Positions 32,679-41,039 of a stretch of 64,000 nt of DNA are shown here, one piece after another. The stretch is from positions 5,580,001 to 5,644,000 of the forward strand of contig NZ_CP107995.1 of assembly GCF_036116635.1 (NCBI RefSeq). The letters run 5' to 3'. Under the pieces are notes generated by a model. It saw only the letters and a list, made by a program, of their open reading frames with translations. It was not told the origin of the DNA and made no database searches. Position numbers and translations under genes: made by a program. This stretch comes from Amycolatopsis sp. NBC_00345. GTDB lineage: Bacteria; Actinomycetota; Actinomycetes; Mycobacteriales; Pseudonocardiaceae. Position 1 is the first letter of the stretch; every line of letters starts with the position of its first letter.

Positions 32679-35378
32679 ATGATCCTGGGCCGGTCGCGCG
32701 AGCTAGCGGTGATCGGCCGGATGCTCGCCCGGGCGCGCTCGGCGCACGGATCCGGGCTGGTCCTGCGCGGCGAGGCGGGGATCGGGAAGTCCGCGCTGCT
32801 GACCGAGGCCGAGGCCTCGGCGGTGGCCGCCGGGATCCGGGTCCTGCGGGTGGTCGGCGTCGAGTCCGAGTCCACCCTCACCTACGCCGCGCTGCACCAG
32901 CTGCTGCTCCCGGTGCGCGAGCGGGTCGACCGGCTGCCCGGCCCGCAGGCCGACGCGCTGCGCACCGCGTTCGGGATCGCCGCCGGGCCGCCGACGCAGC
33001 CGTTCCTGGTCTCGGTCGCCGCGCTGACCCTGCTGTCCGACCTGGCGATGGAGACACCGCTGCTGATCGCGATCGACGACGCGCAGTGGTGCGACGCGGC
33101 GTCGCTGGACGCCTTCGCGTTCGTGGCGCGCCGGCTGGAGGCGGAGTCGATCGCACTGCTGCTGGCCATCCGGGACGGCGCCGGCCGTGATGTCGACGCC
33201 GCCGGGCTGGCCGAGTTGCGGCTGCGCGGCCTCGACGACGCCACGGCCGCGGAGCTGCTGGGTGACCGGGTCTCCCCCACGCTGCTGCCCGCGCTGGTGG
33301 GCAGCACGGGCGGTAATCCGCTCGCGCTGGTCGAGCTCGCCGACCGGCTGGGCGAGGCCGAAGAGCTGCCGCTGGCGGACCGGCTGGAACAGGCGTTCCT
33401 CGAGCGGGTGCGCCGGATCGGGCCGGACGCGGCGACGCTGCTGGTGGCCGCGGCCGCCGGGACCAGCGGGATCGCGGCGGTCGAGCGGGCGGCGGCGTAC
33501 CTGGGGGTCGACCCGGCCGTGCTGCACTCTCCCGCGGTCGCCGACGTGCTTCGGTTCGAGGACGACGGGCTGGCCTTCCGGCACCCGTTGATGCTTTCGG
33601 CGGTGTACGGGTCGGCGCCGCCGGACGCGCTGCGCGCCGTGCACGACGCGCTGGCCCGGGCGCTGGCCGACGACCCCGAGCACGCCGAGCGGCGGACCTG
33701 GCACCGGGCGAAGGCGAGCGCGGGCCCGGACGAGGAGGTCGCCGCCGAACTGGAGCGGGCGGCGGGTGAAGCGCTGCACCGCTCGGGCTACCTCGCGGCG
33801 GCCGCGGCGATGGAGCGCGCGGCCGAGCTGACCGGCGAACCCGGCGAGCGGGCCCGGCGGTTGACCGGTGCGGCCGACGCCGCGTGGCGCGGCGGCGACA
33901 CGACCGGGACGCTCGGCCTGCTGGACCGTGTGCACGCCGCGGGCCGGGTCGGGCTGGAGGCCCGCTATCTGCGCGGGTCGGTCGAACTGCGGGCGGGCTC
34001 GCCCGCCGAGGCGGTGGCGATCCTGGTGCCCGCGGCGCGCGACGCGGTGGCTGTCGACCCGGCGCTGGCGTTGCGGATCCTTTTGCTGGCAAGGGAAGCG
34101 GTGTTCACCGCGGCGCAGCCGGAGGCGATGGACGCGCTGGGGCAGACCCTGCGGCTGCTCCCGGACCTGGACCGGCCCGCCGACCGGCTGGTGGCCTTCC
34201 TGCTCGGGGCGTTCCTGCAGCCGCGCGCGGACGCCGAGCAGGCCGGCTCGGTCGCCGCCGCGCTCACCGAGGTCGAGGCCTCCGCGGACCCGGAGCTGCT
34301 GCTCGCGGCGGGCGGAATGGCTTGGGCGGTGGGCGAATACGGGCTCTCGACGCGGTTGCGCGGCCGCGCGGTCGCCCGGGCCCGGGCCATGGGCGCGGCC
34401 GGGACGCTGGCGCTGACGCTGGAGTACATCGTCCCGGACGAGATCAGCCGCGGCGACTACGCCGCCGCCGAAGCGCTGGCCGACGAGGGCCTGCGGCTGG
34501 CCGAGGAGACCGGGCGGCGCAACAGCGCGAGCCTGCACCTGGCCCTGCTCAGCACGGCGACCGGCCTGCGCGGCAAGGAGGCCGAGGCGGGGCGGATGGC
34601 CGAGCAGGCGCTGTCGGAGGCCGTCACCCGCAGGCTGGTGAAGGTGGCCGACGTGGCGCAGCGGTCGCTGGGGCTGCTGGCGCTGGCGGGGCGAAGACCG
34701 GAGGACGCGCTGGTGGCGTTCGAGAAGCTGGACGGTTCGGGCCTGGTGCCCGGCAGCCCGGTGATGGCGGTGAGCGCGGCGCCCGACCACATCGAGGCCG
34801 CCGTCCGCGCGGGCACCCCGGCGGTCGGCGAACGGCTGGTGGGGCGGTACCTGACGTGGGCCCGGGCGGTGGGCTCGGCCGAGCTGGGCGCGCTGGCCGC
34901 GCGGAGCCAGGCGTTGCTGGCGGGCTCGGCGGTGGAGGCGGAGAAGCACTACGCGGAGGCCTTGCGCCTGCACGCGCTGGCCGACCGCCCGTTCGACCAC
35001 GCCCGGACGGAGCTGCTGTACGGGGAGTTCCTGCGCCGGGACCGGCAGCGGGCGCGGGCCCGGGGCTACCTGCGCTCCGCGATGGACGCCTTCACCCGGC
35101 TGGGCACGCCGGTGTGGGCGGAACGGGCCCGCACGGAGCTGCGCGCGGCGGGCGAGACGGTGGGCGGGGCGGCCCCGGGGCTGACCGAAGGCCTTACGCC
35201 CCAAGAACTCCAGGTCGCCCGCGCGGTGGCGCGCGGGGACACCAACCGCGAGGTGGCCGCAGAGCTGTTCATCAGCCCCCGCACGGTGGACTACCACCTT
35301 CGCAAGGTGTTCCGGAAGCTCGGCATCTCCTCGCGCCGCGACCTGATGAAGCTGGACCTCGGCGCGGAGTCCCGGTGA
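32679..35378 (+). CDS. LAL-type transcriptional activator (large ATP-binding LuxR)
   Basis: 899 residues. Walker A GEAGIGKSA at 31-39, Walker B LLIAIDDAQW, a long helical TPR-like middle region, and a C-terminal LuxR HTH (LTPQELQVARAVARGDTNREVA, then SPRTVDYHLRKVFRKLG). LAL proteins of this kind act as pathway-specific activators in polyketide clusters (PikD, RapH). TAGACT at 32665-32670 is a possible -10, eight bases before ATG 32679. It is placed between the ATP-grasp and PKS parts and could control both. Confidence 0.93.
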   Translation: MILGRSRELAVIGRMLARARSAHGSGLVLRGEAGIGKSALLTEAEASAVAAGIRVLRVVGVESESTLTYAALHQLLLPVRERVDRLPGPQADALRTAFGIAAGPPTQPFLVSVAALTLLSDLAMETPLLIAIDDAQWCDAASLDAFAFVARRLEAESIALLLAIRDGAGRDVDAAGLAELRLRGLDDATAAELLGDRVSPTLLPALVGSTGGNPLALVELADRLGEAEELPLADRLEQAFLERVRRIGPDAATLLVAAAAGTSGIAAVERAAAYLGVDPAVLHSPAVADVLRFEDDGLAFRHPLMLSAVYGSAPPDALRAVHDALARALADDPEHAERRTWHRAKASAGPDEEVAAELERAAGEALHRSGYLAAAAAMERAAELTGEPGERARRLTGAADAAWRGGDTTGTLGLLDRVHAAGRVGLEARYLRGSVELRAGSPAEAVAILVPAARDAVAVDPALALRILLLAREAVFTAAQPEAMDALGQTLRLLPDLDRPADRLVAFLLGAFLQPRADAEQAGSVAAALTEVEASADPELLLAAGGMAWAVGEYGLSTRLRGRAVARARAMGAAGTLALTLEYIVPDEISRGDYAAAEALADEGLRLAEETGRRNSASLHLALLSTATGLRGKEAEAGRMAEQALSEAVTRRLVKVADVAQRSLGLLALAGRRPEDALVAFEKLDGSGLVPGSPVMAVSAAPDHIEAAVRAGTPAVGERLVGRYLTWARAVGSAELGALAARSQALLAGSAVEAEKHYAEALRLHALADRPFDHARTELLYGEFLRRDRQRARARGYLRSAMDAFTRLGTPVWAERARTELRAAGETVGGAAPGLTEGLTPQELQVARAVARGDTNREVAAELFISPRTVDYHLRKVFRKLGISSRRDLMKLDLGAESR

Positions 35379-35412
35379 CCGGTCGGGCGGGCCGGTGGCC
35401 GCGCCCGACCGG
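35379..35412. terminator. Bidirectional terminator hairpin
   Basis: CCGGTCGGGCG and CGCCCGACCGG form perfect 11-base arms around a 12-base loop, between the converging stops of the LAL gene (35378) and the esterase-like gene (35418). Confidence 0.7.
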
Positions 35413-35417
35413 GTGCG

Positions 35418-36683
35418 TCACAGGTCCGCGGTGGGCGTGACGCGATCGGTGTGGATCAGCGCGTCGAACCAGTCGCGGGGGGTGCCGCCGGTCAGCCAGT
35501 ACTGGTCGGCCGGGATGTCGGGGGCGGCCACCGAGCCGATGACCCGGGAGCGGGACTCGGTGTCCAGCCACGACCGCACCACGGGCGGTGCTTCCCCGGT
35601 CAGCGCGACCAGGTACGCCGGGTGGCCGACCAGCCCCAGCGGGGTCTCGGCGAAGTCGGCCGGCTGCGCGGGGGCCGGCACCACCCGGCGCTGGAACGGC
35701 GGGAGCCCCCAGCCGGAGACGACCTCGCCCCCGGTGAAGGTCAGCCCCAGCGAGACGTAGGCCGCGCCGAAGTGCTCGCTCAGGTGGTGGCCGGTCGGGA
35801 CGAAGGTGATGATTCCCTTGGGGGGAATGGAGATCGTCACCTCCGGGGAGCGGACGCTGTGCGCCGTGGTGGACCAGTAGGCGATGCGGTGGCCGGTGTG
35901 CTCGTGCCACCAGCGCAGGTTGTCGGCCATGAAGCGGTCGCGGTAGCCGTCCTCGACCACGTGGTGGGTGTAGTGCTCGTAGAAGCCGGCGATCTGCCGG
36001 GTGTGCTGCACCGCCAGGTCGTGCGTCTGGTCGCCGGCGGTGCGCGGCAACGCCGTCACCAGTTCCAGCGCGGCTCGCGCGTGGGCGACCAGCGCCTCCT
36101 TGTCCTTGGCCTGGGTGAAGAACCAGCGCACGTGGTCGGGGCCGGCCGGGCGGATCGGGCCGAAGTGGGCCGCCAGCTCGGCGACCCGGTCCGGCGCGAC
36201 CCGGCTGACGTGGTCGGCCACCAGGTCGTACACCGGCGCCCGGGTGTCGATCACCCCCACCCCGACGAACCGGACCCGTTCGGCGGCGGTCGCGTTGTAG
36301 GTCCGCAGCCACTCCACAGTGGACCGGGCTTCCCTGGTGCGCCAAGGCATCCCGAAGTCCGCGATCAGCGCGTCCAGGTCGCCCTCGCCACCGCCGATGT
36401 ACTCGTCCACGGGCAGCGCGACGTCCCAGTCCTCCTCGGTGGCCAGCGTGCGGAAGCCCAGGTCCTCGACCAGGTACCGGACCACCGCCAGGGTGAGGGT
36501 GAACTGCTCGTGCGCGCCGTACACCGAGCCGCCGATGCCGACGATCGCGGCGTCGCCGACGATCTCGCGCAGCGGGGCCAGCGCGGGCAGCGCCGCCGCG
36601 GCGGAGGTGCCCGGCAGCGGGTGCGCGCGCTCGCTGATCCAGTCGGCGATCTCCTGGTCCTGGCGCGTGGTCATGTCCGTCAT
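35418..36683 (-). CDS. Erythromycin-esterase-fold protein without the catalytic residues
   Basis: 421 residues. The Ere fold is recognised by PLREIVGDAAIVGIGG, YLVEDLGFRTLATEEDW and the long helical middle. The catalytic block of EreB, GENSHF with the Glu and the base His, reads GGSVYG (Gly52, Tyr55) here, and VAHNAH reads WSTTAH (Thr272, His275), so three of the key positions are changed. A macrolide-esterase activity is therefore unlikely. It is the last gene of the PKS/AMP-ligase/MFS/RCC1 operon, 9 bases after the RCC1 stop. It may be a repurposed enzyme (dehydratase, cyclase or transferase) or a binding protein; neither is proven. Confidence 0.8.
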   Translation of the reverse strand: MTDMTTRQDQEIADWISERAHPLPGTSAAAALPALAPLREIVGDAAIVGIGGSVYGAHEQFTLTLAVVRYLVEDLGFRTLATEEDWDVALPVDEYIGGGEGDLDALIADFGMPWRTREARSTVEWLRTYNATAAERVRFVGVGVIDTRAPVYDLVADHVSRVAPDRVAELAAHFGPIRPAGPDHVRWFFTQAKDKEALVAHARAALELVTALPRTAGDQTHDLAVQHTRQIAGFYEHYTHHVVEDGYRDRFMADNLRWWHEHTGHRIAYWSTTAHSVRSPEVTISIPPKGIITFVPTGHHLSEHFGAAYVSLGLTFTGGEVVSGWGLPPFQRRVVPAPAQPADFAETPLGLVGHPAYLVALTGEAPPVVRSWLDTESRSRVIGSVAAPDIPADQYWLTGGTPRDWFDALIHTDRVTPTADL

Positions 36684-36692
36684 CGCTCCCCC

Positions 36693-37853
36693 TCAGACCA
36701 GTACCGTGGTGTAGCCGCCACCCGGGTTCTCCCGCAGCTGCGGGACTTCCCCGCCGACCGCGATCCCCCGGACGCCGGACAGGCCCGGCACCTGGACCGG
36801 GACCGACCGGCTCTCGGTCGTGCCGTCGCCCAGCTCGCCGTTGTCGTTGCAGCCCCACGCCCACACCGTGCCGTCGTCGAGGAGCGCGACGCTGTGGCCC
36901 GCGTCGCCCGGTTCGGCGTCCGAACCGCCGCCGACCGCGGCGACCGCGACCGCGCCGGTGGGCAGCTCGGTTTCGACCGGCAGCGCGCTGTTCTCGGTGC
37001 GGCCGTTGCCGAGCTGGCCCCGGTCGTTGAGGCCGAAGCCGCGCACGGTGCCGTCGAGCAGCAGCGCGAGCGTGTGGTGGTAGCCGCCCGCCAGTGACCG
37101 GACGCCGCTCAGCGCGTCGATCTTGGCCGGCGCGGCCCGGTGCGTGGTGGTGCCGTCGCCCAGCTGGCCGCAGTCGTTGAACCCCCAGGCCAGCACCCCG
37201 CCGTCGGGGAGCAGCGCGAGGCTCTGCCCGCCGCCCGCGGCCAGCGTGGCGACCTCGGGCAGGCCCTCGACCCTGGCCGGGACGAACCGGACCGGGTAGG
37301 TCTTGCCCATGTGCTCCTGGACGGCGTGCCCGGGCTTGACCGCGCCGGCGTCACCGAGCTGGCCGTAGTCGTCACGGCCCCAGGTCCACACCGAGCCGTC
37401 CTCGAGCAGCGCCAGGCTGTGGCCGCCGCCCGCGGCCACCTGCGTCGCCCGCCCCGGCAGTCCCTCGACCTGCACCGGCACCGGGCTGATCCGGTGCGCC
37501 GAGTCGCCGAGGCAGCCGAAGAAGCCGGCGCCCGCGGCCCAGACCGTGCCGTCGGCCAGCAGGAAGAGCGTGTGCCCGCCGCCGAGGGACACCGACGAGA
37601 TCGGGCCGGGCACGGCGATCACCGGTGCCGGGCGGTCGCGGTTGTCGGTGCCGCCGGTCGAGGTCTGGCCGAAGATGTTGCGCCCCCAGGAGACCGCGGA
37701 ACCGTCCTCGAGCACCGCGAGGAGGTGCCCGCTGCCCGCCTCCAGCTGCCGGACCGGGCTTGGAACGTCCACTTCGGACGGCCGGGAGCGGCTGCCGGTG
37801 CTGCCGTCGCCGAGCTGGCCGTTGGAGTTGTCCCCCCACGTGAACACGCTCAT
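36693..37853 (-). CDS. RCC1-repeat beta-propeller protein
   Basis: 386 residues made of about seven RCC1 repeats of some 50 residues. Each carries the WG-x-N-x-x-GQLGDG pattern (WGDNSNGQLGDG, WGRDDYGQLGDA, WGFNDCGQLGDG, FGLNDRGQLGNG, WGCNDNGELGDG) and a following SLALL or TLALL strand, giving a seven-bladed propeller. No signal peptide is seen. The start overlaps the exporter stop (ATGA). In bacteria such proteins have no general role; here it is embedded in the iterative-PKS operon, so a scaffold or enzyme function in the pathway is likely (inference). Confidence 0.9.
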   Translation of the reverse strand: MSVFTWGDNSNGQLGDGSTGSRSRPSEVDVPSPVRQLEAGSGHLLAVLEDGSAVSWGRNIFGQTSTGGTDNRDRPAPVIAVPGPISSVSLGGGHTLFLLADGTVWAAGAGFFGCLGDSAHRISPVPVQVEGLPGRATQVAAGGGHSLALLEDGSVWTWGRDDYGQLGDAGAVKPGHAVQEHMGKTYPVRFVPARVEGLPEVATLAAGGGQSLALLPDGGVLAWGFNDCGQLGDGTTTHRAAPAKIDALSGVRSLAGGYHHTLALLLDGTVRGFGLNDRGQLGNGRTENSALPVETELPTGAVAVAAVGGGSDAEPGDAGHSVALLDDGTVWAWGCNDNGELGDGTTESRSVPVQVPGLSGVRGIAVGGEVPQLRENPGGGYTTVLV

Positions 37854-39361
37854 CGGATCCCCTTCTCACTGTCGGAGTCTTGCTCTTCTTCGCGCGGCCC
37901 TTCGTCGCCCCAAGGGCTCACGTCGGCGCGCAACTTGGTGTTGGGCAACAGCAGCGTGAGCACCACCGCGGCCAGCATCACCGGCACACCCGCCAGGAAC
38001 ACCACCCGCAGCGCGTCGGCGAACTGCTCGGCGAGGCCGGCGTGCAGCGCGCGCGGGTCGGTGTAGACGACCCGGTCCGCGCCGTTGATCCGGGCCGCCA
38101 CCACGGCACCGAACACCGCGGCGCCGACCGACGAGCCGATCGTGCGGAAGAACGCCGCCTGCGCGGTGATCGTGCCCATGTGCTCACGCGGCACGGCGTT
38201 CTGCACGGCCACGATCAGCTTGGAGATCACCATGCCCATGCCGATGCCGAGCACCGCCTCCGCTCCCCACACCGCCCAGGTGCCGCTCTCGGCGGTCAGT
38301 GTGGAGAACAGGTAGAGGCTGATCGTCATGATGACCGACCCGGCCACCACCACCGGTTTCATCCGGCCCAGCACCGAGGCGATGAGCCAGCCGCTGATCC
38401 CGGAGCCGACCATGACCGCGATCATCAGCGGCAGCAGGTTGAGCCCGGCGGTGACCGGGTCCTGGCCCCGCACGACCTGCAGATAGATCGGCAGGAAGAA
38501 GTACCCGCCGATGATCGCGACGCCGACCAGGAAGGTGACCGCCATCGCCACGGCGACCTCGCGGCCGCGCAGCAATGCCAGTGGTACCAGCGGTTCCGGC
38601 GCGGTGCGCAGGCGCAGGACGAAGAGGACGGCCAGCACCAGGGTGGCGGCGAGGAGCGCGATGGTCGGCATCGACGTCCACTCCCCGCGCACGGTGGCCA
38701 GCACGAGCGTCGACACGCCCGCGCTGAGCAGGAGGGCGCCGAGGTAGTCCACGGTGTGGTCGCGGCGGGTGGCGGGCAGCTTGAGCAGGCCCGCCACGGC
38801 GATCAGCGCGAGCACGCCGATCGGCACGTTGACCAGGAAGGCCCACCGCCACGACACGTAGGCGGTGAACGCGCCGCCGACCAGCGGCCCGGCCAGCGAG
38901 GCCAGCGCGTACATCGCGCCGACCAGCCCCTGGATCTTGCCGATCTGCCGGGGCGGGACGACGCTGGAGCTGATGGTGAACGCCAGCACGACCAGTCCGC
39001 CCGCGCCGAGCCCTTGCACGGCGCGGAAAGCGATCATCTGGCCCATGTTCTGGCTCAGCCCCACCAGCAGCGACCCCACGGTGAACACCGCGATGGCCAC
39101 CAGGTACATCGGCTTCGGGCCGTAGAGGTCGGCGAGCTTGCCGTACAACGCGGTCGACACCGTGGACGTCAGCAGGTACGCGGTGACGACCAGGGCGAAG
39201 TCGTCGAGCGAGCCCAGGTTGCCCACGATGGTGGGCAGCACGGTGCCCACGATGGTCTGGTCGAGCGCGGACAGCAGCTGCCCGGACAGCAGGACCACGA
39301 GCACGGTCCGCACCTGCCATCGGGTCAGCCCGCCCAAGCGCGCGACGCCGGTCTCGGTCAT
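37850..39361 (-). CDS. MFS exporter, 14-TM (DHA2 type)
   Basis: 503 residues from ATG 39361 (AAGGGGGAACCG upstream); ATG 39376 is an alternative. DHA2 signature SALDQTIVGTVLPTIVGNLG in TM1 and AVQGLGAGGLVVLAFT in TM5, with a C-terminal tail rich in Asp/Glu. It is translationally coupled to the RCC1 gene. Its position inside the iterative PKS operon makes it the best candidate exporter for the polyketide. Confidence 0.92.
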   Translation of the reverse strand: MTETGVARLGGLTRWQVRTVLVVLLSGQLLSALDQTIVGTVLPTIVGNLGSLDDFALVVTAYLLTSTVSTALYGKLADLYGPKPMYLVAIAVFTVGSLLVGLSQNMGQMIAFRAVQGLGAGGLVVLAFTISSSVVPPRQIGKIQGLVGAMYALASLAGPLVGGAFTAYVSWRWAFLVNVPIGVLALIAVAGLLKLPATRRDHTVDYLGALLLSAGVSTLVLATVRGEWTSMPTIALLAATLVLAVLFVLRLRTAPEPLVPLALLRGREVAVAMAVTFLVGVAIIGGYFFLPIYLQVVRGQDPVTAGLNLLPLMIAVMVGSGISGWLIASVLGRMKPVVVAGSVIMTISLYLFSTLTAESGTWAVWGAEAVLGIGMGMVISKLIVAVQNAVPREHMGTITAQAAFFRTIGSSVGAAVFGAVVAARINGADRVVYTDPRALHAGLAEQFADALRVVFLAGVPVMLAAVVLTLLLPNTKLRADVSPWGDEGPREEEQDSDSEKGIR

Positions 39362-39380
39362 CGGTTCCCCCTTCATCGGC

Positions 39381-41039
39381 TCACGCCTCGACCGGCACGG
39401 CGGGCGCGCCTTCCACTACCTGGCGCCGCAACTGCTTCTTGTCGACCTTGCCCACGGCCGTGAGCGGCAGCTCGGCGAGCACGGCCAGCCGTTCGGGAAT
39501 CTTGTACCGGGCCACCCCGCGCGCCGCGAACGCCGCTCGGATCTGGTGCAGGTCAAGGGAATGACCGGGGTGCAGCACCACACAGAGGCCGACCCGCTCG
39601 CCGAGGTCGGGGTCCGGGATCGGGATCACAGCGGCCCGGCGGACGGCGGGCAGCTCCAGTGCCAGGTCCTCCACCTCGGGCGCGGACACCTTCTCCCCGC
39701 CCCGGTTCACCAGGTCCTTGATCCGGGACAGCACCACGAAGTCGCCGCCCGGGGTGAGCTCGACGATGTCGCCCGTGCGGTACCAGCCGTCCGGGGTGAA
39801 CGCGCGGGCGTTGTGCTCGGGCGCGCGGTAGTAGCCGCGCGGGGTGTAGGGCCCGCGGGTGAGCAGCTCGCCCGCGCGGCCGGGGCCGGCGTCGGCGCCC
39901 TCGTCGTCCACGACGCGGCACTCGTCGGCCGGGCTGATCGGCCGGCCCTGGGTGGTCGCGGCGACGTGCGGCGGGTCGTCGAGGCGGGTGTAGTTCAGCA
40001 GCCCCTCGGCCATCCCGTACACCTGCTGCACCTGGCAGCCCAGCGCTTCGGCCAGCACCACGGCGAACCCGGCCGGCAGCACCGACCCTCCTATCTGGAC
40101 GGTCCGCAGGCTGGACAGGTCGTGCCCGGTGGTGCGCGCGGCCTCGGCCCAGCGCAGGCCGATGGCCACGACGAGCGGGCTGGTGGTCACCCGCTCCCGC
40201 TCGATGACGGCGAAGGCCACCTCGGGGCGGGGGGACCGGGTGAGCACCACCCGGCCGCCGGCCATCAGGGTGGCGAGCAGGCCGGGCGAGCCGAGCGGGA
40301 AGTTGTGCGCCACCGGCAGGGTCACCAGGAACACGGTGTCCTCGCCGAACCCGCAGACCTCACCGCTGCGCCGGGCGTTGTACTCGTAGTCGTCGTGCGT
40401 GCGCGGGATGATCTTCGGCGCACCGGTGGTCCCGCCGGAGAGCAGGAACAGCGCCACGTCGTCCGAGCGCACCCGCAGGGCGTCCAGCCGGGCCCGGCGG
40501 GCGGCGATGTCACCGCCGGCGACCATCAGGTCCCGCACGGCGTGATGTCCACTGTGGACTTCACCGTCCAGCACGAGCACCCGGCGGCCCGGCGCCTCGG
40601 CGGCCAGCTCCGCGGCGAGCGCCTGGTGGGAGAAGCCGCCCACCCGGTCGGGCACGGCGATCGCGCGGACCTCGGCCAGCTCGGCCAGGTAGCCCAGCTC
40701 GTGCCTGCGGTGCGCGGGCAGCGCCAGCACCGGAGCGACTCCGATGCGCAGGCAGGCCAGGAAGAACACCACCGACTCGGCGGTGTTCGGCAGCTGGGCC
40801 AGCGCGTTGTCCCCGTCGGCAAGGCCGAGCCCGAGCAGCCGCTCGGCGAGCGCGTCGACGGACTCGGCCAGTTCCCGGTAGCTGAACCGCTTCTCCCCGT
40901 CGACCACGGCGATCTTGTCCTGATAGGACTCCGCCCAGGTCCACACGTAGTCGCCCAGTGGGCGGCCACGCCAGTAGCCCGCGTCCCGGTAACGCCGCGC
41001 GTCCTCCTTCGGCCACGGCACGGTTCCCTCACGCTTCAC
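39381..41039 (-). CDS. Aryl-AMP ligase (2,3-dihydroxybenzoate/salicylate-AMP ligase family)
   Basis: 552 residues, GTG start overlapping the PKS stop (GTGA). Adenylation motifs: LLSGGTTGAPKIIPRTH (P-loop), QQVYGMAEGLLNYT (A5), DGWYRTGDIVEL (A7) and IKDLVNRGGEKVSA (A8), with a C-terminal Lys in AVGKVDKKQLRR (A10). The layout is that of EntE/DhbE-type stand-alone enzymes that form aryl-AMP and load it on CoA or a carrier protein. Being coupled to a 6-MSA-type PKS, it probably activates the aryl acid made by that enzyme, as proposed for PokM3 in polyketomycin biosynthesis. Confidence 0.92.
   Translation of the reverse strand: MKREGTVPWPKEDARRYRDAGYWRGRPLGDYVWTWAESYQDKIAVVDGEKRFSYRELAESVDALAERLLGLGLADGDNALAQLPNTAESVVFFLACLRIGVAPVLALPAHRRHELGYLAELAEVRAIAVPDRVGGFSHQALAAELAAEAPGRRVLVLDGEVHSGHHAVRDLMVAGGDIAARRARLDALRVRSDDVALFLLSGGTTGAPKIIPRTHDDYEYNARRSGEVCGFGEDTVFLVTLPVAHNFPLGSPGLLATLMAGGRVVLTRSPRPEVAFAVIERERVTTSPLVVAIGLRWAEAARTTGHDLSSLRTVQIGGSVLPAGFAVVLAEALGCQVQQVYGMAEGLLNYTRLDDPPHVAATTQGRPISPADECRVVDDEGADAGPGRAGELLTRGPYTPRGYYRAPEHNARAFTPDGWYRTGDIVELTPGGDFVVLSRIKDLVNRGGEKVSAPEVEDLALELPAVRRAAVIPIPDPDLGERVGLCVVLHPGHSLDLHQIRAAFAARGVARYKIPERLAVLAELPLTAVGKVDKKQLRRQVVEGAPAVPVEA

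Noticed and set aside
35418..36683. Macrolide resistance esterase
   Set aside because: Fold matches Ere proteins, but the catalytic Glu and His positions are Gly and Tyr, and no macrolide genes are present.
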